64,000 bases of DNA. Source: Pagrus major (Eukaryota; Chordata; Actinopteri; Spariformes; Sparidae). A program made the translations under genes and the position numbers. The notes beneath the pieces are model-generated. The model made no database searches and was not told the origin of the DNA. It saw nothing but the letters and a program-made list of their open reading frames with translations. Below are positions 1 to 12,100 of the stretch, piece by piece. Positions within the stretch are counted from its first letter, which is position 1; every line of letters begins with the position of its first letter. The stretch lies in the NCBI RefSeq assembly GCF_040436345.1, contig NC_133215.1:35515306-35579305 (forward strand), given 5' to 3'.

Positions 1-2059
1 GTAGTATTTCCAAAATGTGTGAACACATCTGACACGGACAATCTCCTGTTGTGTGCTGCATGTGTGAACAAGCAAATGTGGACAATATCCTGAGCTGAGT
101 TTCTGGATATTGTCCAGAGTTCATATGTGAAAGGAGCTTAAGTCAATAATGAAAGGAGTCAAAGACAACAGCGTGAGAGATTAGAGTAAATTATAACTGA
201 CCATGTAAGACTGATGAGAAAGCAGGCAAATCAAGTATCTGATTATGAGCACATAGTGTGAGAAACTGAAACATCAGATATAGAGAGATGGACAGAGAGC
301 TTAAATCTGCTCTTTTCTCTGAGCACATTGAAGCAGTCATTACATAAATGAACAAACCATTCAGAGCACACCAGCCACAGGCTAAAAACATGCAGCAGCA
401 GTCACACATGAATCTGGATTAATGGCCGTCACTTCAGTGAATCATACAGCAAGCAGCTAAACAAATGTGTGCTGCAGGTCTAGTACCATAATGTACAGTA
501 TGTACATGGCTTTGTGTAAACATCAGGTCAGTTAAATATGTGTATTCCAAACAGATTTTTAATTAATAAAATTATCACTGAATAACTAAAACACATGGAC
601 CGGGTGCCTCTGGGGGTCTGGGCCCCTGGGCTGTTGTCTGGTTTGGGTTAGGGTGAGGGTTGCAGTGCAGGGAGAGCACACAGCCTGGAGGATGCCACTA
701 CTGCTGACAGCATTTGTGAAGTCAGCATGACGGATGTCTCTCTCTTCTCACCTGCTGCTTCCTTTCTGAAGTTGGAGACCCATTGGAGGAAGGAGGCATG
801 CTGGTCTCAGTGAGTGTTTTTCAGTCCTGATCCCGGGGGGCCCCAGCGCTGCATGTTGCTCCAACAAGGAAACATCAGCACAGATGAATTGGTCATTATC
901 AGGCTTCAGCAGAGCTTAATGACAAGCTGATAAGGTGTGTCCAGAGGTGCAGCTCTAAACAGCTGGTAGACCTCTGGTTTTATGCTATTGTAATTTACTT
1001 AAGCATGGGTCCTAGCTGCTGACTTTCAGCTGTTTTGAAAAACGAACATTTCCTAAATTTTAGTGCTTCATATTAAAACCTTTGAAATAACTATATAACT
1101 GGGGACTTACATTTAATTTATCGGAAAGGTGTTTATCAGTGAATCAGCTAAGCTTTGTCAGCAGTGACTCTAACAAAAGTTTCACAAATGACGGTTGCAA
1201 GGAATGCCAAAACATTTTTTTTTATATGTGGACTTTAAATTTGTAGCTCCAGCCAACGCAGGACTGACCATGTGGAGTATTGCAAGGTCCCTGTTTGGTG
1301 AATGGAAAGGAAAACAACTGGAGGGAGAAAGAGAGGGGGTCTTGCTGTGGTAACTACCCCAGTCAAGTGTTCTGACCAGACCACCTGCCCCTTTACTGTT
1401 TTTGTACAAGTATCTGTCTACGTTATGTTGGGTTATGGCAACATTATTCTCAACCACAGTAACTGCTGAGGTCTGGTAACACAGCAACATTGCTAAAAAT
1501 GGGGATTGTATTAACCTGTTACTAACTAGCCTCTATTTTGTGTCTCTGCTCGATAATTAACAGTGTATCTCTGCAACTACAAGCTCTATTTCAATAATCA
1601 AGGTATAATAATAAAGGGAACACTTGAAATATTTGTTTAGATGTGTAAGTATAAGTAAGATTTTTTAAACAATGTTACAATTTTAGAATTAATATCCCTG
1701 AGGAATGATGCAGCTGCAGCTCCAAATCTCAAGCAAACCATAGCAAAACATCTGAACATGACCTCTGCCAACTTTTATGCTAATAAAGTGAATCAGAACA
1801 AAATTACAGAGGTTTTAGTACAGAGCACTTTGGCACCATCTGTGCCATTTAAAATTTTCCTAGGTACCAAACTATATATTTCACTTATATGTTCACATAG
1901 TAGCTCAAACAGGTTAAAAGTATGGAGTGCAGTGAAAGTAGGTGGCGGTCTGTTTTGATGCTGTTTTTCATTTTTTCTCTCTCCTCTGGTAAGCTCCTCT
2001 TTCAGTGTCGGATCCATTGTCCTCTAAGCCCCTTCTGCTGCTCTATTACCTCTCTCACT

Positions 2060-2065
<6 letters not shown>
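1..2065. other. Non-coding stretch, no gene seen
   Basis: I see no convincing coding exon, RNA gene or transposon end here. Open frames are short, lack recognisable domains and sit in AT-rich sequence. It lies upstream of the TMEM132-family gene, so distal regulatory sequence is possible but not shown. Confidence 0.5.
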
Positions 2066-2131
<66 letters not shown>

Positions 2132-2132
2132 C
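2064..2132. repeat. (CA)n microsatellite
   Basis: An uninterrupted CA dinucleotide run of roughly 65-70 bases. The apparent poly-Thr/His and poly-Val/Cys frames across it are translation artefacts. Confidence 0.97.
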
Positions 2133-4050
2133 TGTCACAGACATAGAGGAGGGGAGGGACAGAGAAATACGTATATACATATAGGGACAGAAACAAGAGG
2201 GGGGATTGTGAGATGGGATGGAGGGAGGAGAGAAGAAAAATTGAGGCGGAAGAAAATAATATAATATTAATTAAATGAATGTGATGGTTCCCACACTCAA
2301 ATATACAGCCTACCTCCTGATTCCCTTTTTAGTTCATTATGCTGTGTCTCAGGAAGAAAGCACTTTCATTATTAATCATTTATCTTTTTCTTTTTTGGCA
2401 GTAGATATAAAATGGGAGGGAGGCTAAATTTGTTTGCAAGAAGATCTATTTTTTGGTTTTATTTGTTAATTATCACATGTTTACATCCATAGTTAGATTC
2501 CTTGGGATGCAGACTTGCAGCAGGACAAAACTTCTCTGATGCTGACGACACACTGAGGTGTTTTCATGGAAGTTTGTCAGCTGTCCTGTTGAATAACCTG
2601 TCTATGGGTCAAATCTCTTTCCTGCGCCCAGGAACTGTTAACTGCCTCATCATCTTCTCACATTTCTCACGCATTAATTCCAACCCAAATGCCAGAATAA
2701 ATGTTGGCAATGTACGTTTCTTCAAACCACAGACATGTTGTTCTTTTATATGTCTTTATGTACTGGTGTAAATGGTTTAAAGAGCCGATATAGTTATTAA
2801 TCCCCAATCTGGTTCAATACTTAAACAGAATAAACAGGACGAGAGGCTGATGACTAACAAGAAACAAGTTATTCAGAGAATTGTAGATAGTAAAAAAGCA
2901 CTAGTAAAAGGAGGGCCTAAAGCTACACAATAGTAATATTAAAACAATGAGTTGTGCAATTAGCTAGGCACTGCCACAGTCACTTGATATAGATAGAAAA
3001 GATACACTTGGAGAAATTTAAGGTACTGCTGATATATTTAAGGACCAAACACACATACGATGGAGACTGAATAAAACTCCTTAGGGCAAAATATCCCTGC
3101 ACACGTTAAGACTCACAGCACACATTATTTATCTATCTCTTATCAAACTAATGGAGGCGATTCAGTTTGGTATAATAAGATGGTTTGCTTATCAGAATCA
3201 TTCATTCACACTACAGGATTTTGTAACAATCATGATATCATTCCACTGAAAGGCATCAAACAATAACACTGAATAATCACCAGGATCAAAAACAACTAAT
3301 TTTGCATGCATTGTGTGTCATAAATTTACAGAAATGAAGTACTGTAAATTACTCGTCGCTGCCCACAAGAAAACACAGAGCTCAGCTCAGCAGGGAGCAA
3401 AATACTAACTTCCTCCCAGAAGCATAGCAGAGCGACAATCAGACACCAGCTGCTTTGAGACCAATTCCAGTGGGCCACAGACAATATATAACTTGCACCT
3501 GACAGAAAATAGTCATACAGTAATTTAGTGGTTCTAAGGACCTTGGGGTCCTTGGGTTGTGAACACCAACCAGATTTGTTGGGAGAACCACAGAACAATA
3601 TTTGAATATTTGATTAAAGCATCATGGTTTGGGATAAAATTAACCATGTTATGTAAATTCAGTTTAGAATGTACAGACGCTATGTGCCTACTTAAAGGTG
3701 TAATTACAGAGCCCAGCTCAACTGGTTCTGGCAGCCTCAGAGTGAACACGACTTAACAGCAGATTGAGACTGAACACAGCCTAATTTTGAGTTTATTTCC
3801 TCATTCAGTACACTAACAGCTGGCATATAGCCTATCAGGTGAAACTGCAGTGTAACAGACTATGACCTCTTGATGTACAAAGTGGTATTAGGAGAAAGGA
3901 TGGGCCAGAGCTAGCTGGTTAGCATGCAAACTTCAGTAGATGTCTATGACAGAACATCAACACTGTTGTTTCTTCACACTGTCATGTTCAAAATGTTAGT
4001 TCAGTTTTGAATGTTTTAAACTAAATTTCTTGCCATATCTTACATATTGC
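2133..4050. other. Non-coding stretch with one dispersed-repeat copy
   Basis: No gene is supported. The part from about 3835 to 3985 resembles 41440-41590 (shared words include CTAGCTGGTTAGCATGC and CAACACTGTTGTTTC), and an inverted partial copy lies near 53437-53490. A low-copy interspersed repeat explains this part. The 89-codon frame at 2502-2771 has no recognisable domain. Confidence 0.45.
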
Positions 4051-6270
4051 TGTGTTATGTTATGTTATGTTATGTGATGTTACGTGATGTTACGTGATGT
4101 TATGTGATGTTATGTTATGTGATGTTATGTTATGTGACGTTATGTGATGTGATGTTATGTGATGTTATGTGATGTTATGTTACGTGATGTGATGTTATGT
4201 GATGTTATGTTACGTGATGTTACGTGATGTTATGTGATGTGATGTGATGTTATGTGATGTTACGTTACGTTATATGATGTTACGTGATGTTATGTGATGT
4301 TATGTGATGTTATGTTACGTGATGTGATGTTATGTTATGTTACGTGATGTTACGTGATGTTATGTGATGTGATGTGATGTTATGTTACGTGATGTGATGT
4401 TATGTGATGTGATGTTATGTTACGTGATGTTACGTGATGTTATGTGATGTGATGTTATGTGATGTGATGTGATGTGATGTAATGTGATGTGATGTTATGT
4501 GATGTTATGTGATGTGATGTTATGTTATGTTACATGATGTTACGTGATGTTATGTGACGTTATGTGATGTGACGTTATGTGATGTTATGTAATGTGATGT
4601 GATGTTATGTGATGTTATGTGATGTGATGTTATGTTATGTTACATGATGTTACGTGATGTTATGTGACGTTATGTGATGTGACGTTATGTGATGTTATGT
4701 GATGTTATGTTACGTGATGTGATGTTATGTGATGTTACGTTACGTTACGTTACGTTATATGATGTTATGTGATGTTATGTTACGTGATGTGATGTTATGT
4801 GATGTGATGTTATATTACGTGATGTTACGTGATGTTATGTGATGTGATGTTATGTGATGTTATGTGATGTGATGTTATGTGATGTTACGTGATGTTATGT
4901 GATGTGATGTTATGTGATGTGATGTGATGTGATGTGATGTTATGTGATGTTATGTGATGTTATGTTATGTTACATGATGTTACGTGATGTTATGTGATGT
5001 TATGTTACGTGATGTGATGTTATGTGATGTGATGTTATGTTACGTGATGTTACGTGATGTTATGTGATGTGATGTTATGTGATGTGATGTGATGTTATGT
5101 GATGTAATGTGATGTGATGTTATGTGATGTTATGTGATGTGATGTTATGTTATGTTACATGATGTTACGTGATGTTATGTGATGTTATGTGACGTTATGT
5201 GATGTGACGTTACGTTATGTGATGTTACGTGATGTGATGTTATGTGATGTTATGTGATGTGATGTTATGTGATGTTATGTGATGTGATGTGATGTGATGT
5301 TATGTAATGTTACGTTACGTGATGTTATGTGATGTTATGTGATGTTACGTGATGTGATGTTATGTGATGTGATGTTATGTGATGTTACGTTACGTTATGT
5401 GATGTTACGTGATGTGATGTTATGTTATGTTACATGATGTTACGTGATGTTATGTGATGTTATGTGACGTTATGTGATGTGACGTTACGTTATGTGATGT
5501 TACGTGATGTGATGTTATGTGATGTTATGTGATGTGATGTTATGTGATGTTATGTGATGTGATGTGATGTGATGTTATGTAATGTTACGTTACGTGATGT
5601 TATGTGATGTTATGTGATGTTATGTGATGTTATGTTACGTGATGTTACGTGATGTGATGTTATGTGATGTGATGTTATGTGATGTTACGTTACGTTACGT
5701 GATGTTATGTGATGTTATGTGATGTGATGTTATGTGATGTTATGTTACATGATGTTATGTGATGTTATGTTATGTGACGTTATGTGATGTTATGTGATGT
5801 TATGTGATGTTATGTTACGTGATGTGATGTTATGTGATGTGATGTTATGTGATGTGATGTTATGTGATGTTACGTTACGTTACGTTACGTTACGTTACGT
5901 GATGTTATGTGATGTTATGTTATGTGATGTGATGTTATGTGATGTTATGTGATGTGACGTTATGTGATGTGATGTTATGTGATGTGATGTTATGTGATGT
6001 TGTTACGTGATGTGATGTGATGTTATGTGATGTGATGTTATATTATTTCACGTGATGTTACGTGATGTTATGTTATGTGATGTTAAGTGATGTGATGTGA
6101 CGTTACGTTACGTTACGTTATGTGATGTTACGTTACGTTATGTTATGTTACGTGATGTTACGTGATGTTATGTTATGTTTTGTTATGTTATGTGATGTTA
6201 CGTTACGTTACGTTACATTACGTGATGTTATGTGATGTTATGTGATGTTATGTTATGTTATATTATGTAC
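4051..6270. repeat. Pentanucleotide satellite, about 2.2 kb
   Basis: About 440 tandem copies of a 5-base unit of form T[T/G]A[T/C]G, read as TTATG, TGATG, TTACG and TGACG with rare TACAT and AATGT variants. The order of variants is not random. The block 4481-4590 recurs exactly at 4591-4700, which gives a 110-base (22-unit) higher-order repeat. The rare TACAT unit marks further related blocks near 4531, 4641, 4971, 5156, 5431 and 5746. The period register slips near 6001. Differences between units are mostly C/T at the CpG of TTACG, as expected for methylated-CpG decay, and T/G at the second base. It lies about 2 kb upstream of the TMEM132-family start codon. Confidence 0.97.
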
Positions 6271-7184
6271 GTCTTGTCACTTAACTACGTTAGGAAGTTA
6301 AAATAGCTCAATGTTGACTTTTAGTTTCACACTGGACATGAACAGCGATGTCCTGGATGAAAGTCTTGTGCTTCTTTATCCATATCATCCCCCCCGTCCT
6401 CCTCCCTCTGAATAAAGGCTGAATAAAGAACTAATGTAGAGATGTCACGGTCCTCCCAGTCCAGCTGACAGTTTGGGATTTACATCAGACTGCTCTGATA
6501 AGCATTTGGCTTTTACTGCTAAGCCTAAATTTACATATTATCATCTTAATGCATAGCCACTATACAATAAGCGAGGCTAAGAGAGACAGTTTGTTTCTAC
6601 TTGCAACACACACTTCATACACACTCCTAACTTTAGTGTTTATGTAAGATTATAGTTAAAATGCATTCGCCACCATGCACACACAGACATAGTGAAGCAT
6701 TTGGGAAAGCTTTCATTTTTTTTAATAAAGTGATGTTTTCTTTGGCAAAATTGTTTCTAGAAAGAGGGGGAGGAGGGACAAGAGATAGGGATGGACAAAT
6801 GGACTAACTCAGAGGGGAGGGGTGAGGAAGGGGATGGAGAGAGCAAGACAAAACCTATAAGAAGAAAAATGAGATTGTAAAGAAGGGGAGGGAGGAGGGA
6901 CATGACAGAGAGAGAAGGGGGGGGATTATTTACCGTTTAAACGAATAAATCTGTATTGTGTGAATCTGGCACAGAGAGGGATGGGAGAGAGAGAGGGGGG
7001 GAGGTTCATAGCAGCAGCAGCAGCAGCAGACCAGCAGAGAAGAGCGGGACAAAACTGTACACATGTAATTGTGTATTTTCTGGGACAGTTTTTATTGTAT
7101 TAAGTATTTTTCAAGCCTGCTTAAAAATGCCTCGAGGGATAGGTGTAATCTGGAGCTGAAACAGACGGATACAGGTTGGTAAAA
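6271..7184. other. Non-coding stretch, purine-rich in part
   Basis: No gene is supported. From 6765 to 7035 the + strand is strongly purine-rich (GGGAGG/GAGAGA runs) and ends in a short CAG run (7010-7030). It could include untranslated or promoter sequence of the downstream + strand gene, but nothing in the sequence proves this. Confidence 0.35.
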
Positions 7185-7186
7185 GG

Positions 7187-7206
7187 ATGTGTGTGTGTGT
7201 GTGTGT

Positions 7207-7261
<55 letters not shown>

Positions 7262-7268
7262 TGTGTGT
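7187..7268. repeat. (GT)n microsatellite
   Basis: A GT run of about 80 bases with single CT and GC interruptions. The overlapping Cys/Val and His/Thr frames are artefacts. Confidence 0.97.
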
Positions 7269-8265
7269 AGAACTTGTTGTGTTGTATCATCTGACCTGTT
7301 CACAAAGATTGTCATATGGGAACATGTACATTTATATATTTAGCTGCATGTTCTGCTGCCCGCTCTTTAATCTGGTGCAGAACATACAGTGTCTGCATTC
7401 AACCTACTTCCACCCACCTGAGGTGTGTGACTGTGACAGTAAGTATGTAAAATTCCCTTCCTCTGTGGCTGCTGTGTGACAATAATAGGCTTACTATAGG
7501 CAGAGCTGACCCCACCCTTTCTGGGGACCTCAGCACATTTTCACTTTTCTTTTATAAAAGCACTATTTTTTAACACTTACATGGAGAACCAACATCTTTA
7601 ATGGAATATTCCTTCATTATGTGCACATGGCTAACAGTATTGATATGGTTCAACGTACTACATGGAACTTTTAACTGTATATGAAACACTCTCAAAATAA
7701 TACAGATGCCTCTTTATGACCTTAAAAGGAAACCATCAGTGAGAAGTTTGGCTGTTTCTGTATATTAATTATAGTTATTCTTAATGCCTATTCTTAATCT
7801 GGGTCAGATTCCAGTTTACCTTGTTGGATAAGTCATAAAATTAAAACAGTTTTTTTATGGTGGAGTGCTGAGGATGAATTGAGGAGCCTCACAGCCTGAG
7901 GAAAGAAGCTGCTCTGTAGTCTGGAGGTACGGCACTAAAACAAAGTTTACTTTGTTTCACCATCATCATCTTTTGTCCACAGAGGCTGCCAGAATCAACA
8001 ACAACAATCAAGTTCCTTGTTGCTGCTTTAAGATAAAATAACAACTTGAAGCACCTGGCTAAGATTAGAAATTGTCGTCATGGCATCTTAACCCTAAAAC
8101 CTAAAGTACAACTTAGGTAAGGGGAATGTGGACGAACAGTTAAAGTGTCAAACACTTCCTGGACCGGTACTGTATGAGACTATGTAATCCAGAATAGTGT
8201 CATATTGATTGAATCCACAGCGGACTTGTTGTCACATGATACTGTGTTGCATCAGGTCTGTAGGG

Positions 8266-9062
8266 ATGGCAGATGTCAGCTGGGCCGGTGTGCGGTGGGG
8301 CAGAAGACGAGAGGAGAAGAGCATGCTGCTGCTCTTTTGGATTTTCACAGAGAGTAAGTCTTCATTGTGGTAACAGTTTTTTCATCAGTGGGACATTATA
8401 GCATCTCAGTAGGGTGGACTTTTGCAGAGCTCAACATCTTGTTTATGTTGTGTTAGTCCTGCTCTTTTCAGCCATGAGTTCTGGGACACTGTTTTTATCC
8501 TCTCCAGACATGTTTTATGATATTTCAAAATGTTTCTTTGATGCTGATTAGTGCCTGATATAATTTTCAAACAAAAAGTTTAACTACACACGCCTCCATC
8601 TCTTTCCTTGTGTAATATGTTACGAAATGTATTCTGCAATATGTTAATATTGCTTACCTATAAGTTTAACTGCTGGACACAAGATGTCTCCTGGTTCAAT
8701 GAAGTTCATTCTCAGTGTTTGTGTTCTGGAGGCTTCAGTCTTCCACGTGTTAGAGCAACATGTTGTAGAAATAGGTATTTTTTGTGATTTGGTGGTCTTC
8801 ACAATTGGCGTTTCTGTGACAGTTTGTTAGATGTAGTGTAACAATACGTGCTAACTACAAACAAAACCTGGCACGTCATAACAATGTTACGTCTTGAAAA
8901 CATATTCCTTGATGTAAAAATGAATGCTCAGAGGCATTCTGCCATGTGGCAATCAAAGTTTGCACAAATGCGGCACACAGCTCCTAACAGTAACAGCACA
9001 CCAAGCTAAGGTCACCTGAACCATGCTATGATAACCTAATTCCCCCACAGGGATTAATAAAG

Positions 9063-9139
<77 letters not shown>

Positions 9140-9140
9140 G

Positions 9141-9173
<33 letters not shown>

Positions 9174-12100
9174 AAGACCTGGCAGTAACATGCGACCAAC
9201 TAAACCTCTGTTGTAATGGGCTGACTTGGTTTATGATTAAAAGCTAGCAAGCTGACAACTTGGCTAACAGCCAATAGCATGGTGCCCATTCCCTACACAG
9301 ACTTGAAAAAGTCCTCCTCCCAGTGCTTCAAGGCTCCCCACTGTTGCTTTGAGCAGAGTCTGCTATCAGAGCTAACTCTTAAGAGTAAAATATGATCAAG
9401 TTTCACCAAAATCAGTGATAGCTGGTGCTGTGTGTGATGTACTGCCCTAAAGCGTTTCACTCTGAGTTTCAACCCTCTCACTGGAGTTATATAGTGCAAA
9501 AACAAGTGATAGGCGGCAGAGTGGCTGAGACAGAAACACCATTAAAGGGATAGTTCGGATTTTTTGACATGAAGTTGTATGACATCCTCACCATCAGTGT
9601 CGTGCATCAGCAGTGACTTTTCCCCCACTGCGTCCTGTGAGCCGAGGTCTGTCCCGCTGTTGTTGCTGAAGAAAGTAGTTACGGCTAGTTTGCGGGGTCA
9701 CGAAGATAAAGCGTTTTGCTTCAAAAAACAATATCCGTTCAAAAGAGTAAAACATTTGCATCACAAAATCGTTTACGACAAAAAAGTCAGACCTCACGAT
9801 CACCTGGCACTACTTCCCCTCCCTTCGTATCACTGCGCGCTTCCGCCTGTTGACACATGGCACCGCTCCGTCAGCTGTTTGCACACACTGATGGTGAGGA
9901 TGTCACATACAACTTCATGTCAAAAAATCCGAACTATCCCTTTAACCCTATTACAAGACACTGTAACATCAAAAGAACTTTGAAGCTGTTATTTTAAAGC
10001 AGAAATAGAAAACTTTTCAACTTTCCCCCTCCTAGTGTTTGCCTGTGGTATTGTTGCTGGCGCCACTGTTGCAAAGACAGCGCTAGCAGCATGGCTAAAT
10101 GTCCAGAGCAGAAAACAGCTGTAAGATTCCCAATTTGCTCTAAATTTGAGTAAAACAGGTGGTTGTACTAATAAGTAGGCAGGTTTTATTACTTGCTGAT
10201 CTACTAGAAAGAATGTCTAAAGACTTGCTGGTAAGGGAGAGCACATCAGTGAGGAAACAGACTTTGGCATAACACCAGAGCGCTCTCCATCAAGTGAATG
10301 CCCCTCCGTTCACTCTTGTTTCATCTCGGTTACCTCTTCCTCTTCACCTTCTTTGCCACCTCCATCAGCAGGATTCTTTTTCTTTTGCAGTGTAGAGTTT
10401 CCACAGTTATTCCAGTTGTTCTACCGTTACCTGGGGAGAGCAACCAGGGACAACAATGCCTCTTCCTGTTTTCACTGTGCAAAGGAGGACACGCTTCTCT
10501 CATACCATAATTCAAACATTATTTTTCCTGGAAAATCAAACCTGGCAGCAAACCAAATAGCTTAGTGAAAGTGAGGTTTATAGGCAGCCAATCTGTGGTT
10601 GCCTACAAACTGTGTCAATCAGCTGTAGAAAAATGATAGTGTTAATTTTCTACAGCCACTACACTGTGCAGTCAGAATTTATTTAAGAATTTAAAGCACT
10701 GAAGTTGTCCATTGTCAGTTTGAGGTAAAATGGCTACATGAAGTTGCTTAACTCCTTATTGGGCCTTGATTTCTTCCAAAGTGGTTGTGATACTATAAAT
10801 CCTGCAGGTGTTGATCTGAGATTTAAAGTAGATGTGAAAACAACTACATGGATGTCACTCTGCACAGTGAAGGTACAAGAAGCAAAACACATATGAGTGG
10901 AGGGGGACTTAAAGTTACAAAAGCAGGATTTCTGACTTTCATAATGCCTGAATCACTAACCCTTTGGTTCTCACCTCCTTCCTGTTCTTCCTGTATTTCT
11001 TCCCTAAGTCCCTCCATCCCTCCTGCAGCCTCCTCTCCCTCTCTCTCTGCCAGTCCACATGTCGGTTGTCCCTCCTCCTTGGCAGTTCCTCCCTCTGTCC
11101 CAGGCAGAGCTGGGCCCTCTTTTCTCCAACTCCAGCCCTTTCTCCTTCTCCCAGAGCCTGTTCATGGTGCCCCCACATGGCCGGGCACCCAGACCAGGCC
11201 TGCAGGCTTCATTTGGCCCTTACTCAGTTACACAGGTAAGGGTTAAAGGTACAGGACAGATGAGAGTAACTGTTTGATGAGTTGACTGAAGATGGCAATG
11301 TACGCTAATCCTACATCAAGTGCTGAAGCTAACCAGCTACACACCTGTCTTTCTCTTTCCACAGCTCATATCAGAGCCTGTCCTCCCATTCTCTCCCCTT
11401 CTGTCCGCCTCCCTCCTTTCAGAGCATGTGGAGAGAGAGAGGGATGAGAGTGGGCAGGAGAGGTTTAGGGTGAGGACACTGTTCCACAAGCGGGGCGACA
11501 CCAGCACCCGAGGGACCTGCATCACCCTGCATGCCTTCAAGGAGACAGAGGAACACAAGGCGTCCTGTATGACACAGGTAAGAAACAAGGTTCTCTCAGC
11601 TTAGTGCATCTGTCTTTCACAGTCATTCACTTCGCCATTTCATCTTCAATCTGTCCTGGCTGTTTCCTAGCCTCCTCTAGGGCTGTGCGTGGTAACTCTT
11701 ACACTGCCCAGTGACTGGTTTGAGGATCAACACACCAACCAATCGCTTCAGTGGCACAGTAGCTTCCACCCTCGTCGCCGAGTGCAGAAGCGGGAACGGC
11801 ATCATCACAGCAACTTTGTCAACCGTCAGAGTGCAACTCCTCCTTCATTGAGGTGAGATCTTAAAAGTTAAACATTTTTTACTAGTTCACTTTCATTATC
11901 AGCCAACTCGATTGGAATGGGTTAAAATAGGAATGTAGAATAAACACAGCATTTATGTTTGGTGTCTAGGATCTGACCTTGTCACTCCCCACAAAGAAAC
12001 GTCTCACTCAGTATAGCAGAGAGTGGGGAGTGACTATAATAATCAGTGCAGACTGGCAGGGTAGGAGCACGGGTTGCTAATGTTTGCCTGACAGTGTCCA

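Noticed and set aside
2502..2771. 89-codon frame with a protein-like start
   Set aside because: No recognisable domain, no supported splice partners, and AT-rich flanks.
4051..6270. Possible CRISPR array or telomere-like repeat
   Set aside because: The unit is 5 bases with no spacers and differs from the vertebrate telomere TTAGGG. The host is a vertebrate.
9579..9983. 134-codon + strand frame
   Set aside because: It lies within the palindromic MITE and its flank. No protein domain.
11029..11053. Alternative acceptor CTGCAG at 11023-11028 for TMEM132 exon 2
   Set aside because: It would put exon 2 in the wrong phase after exon 1. The CCAG at 11050-11053 keeps the frame.
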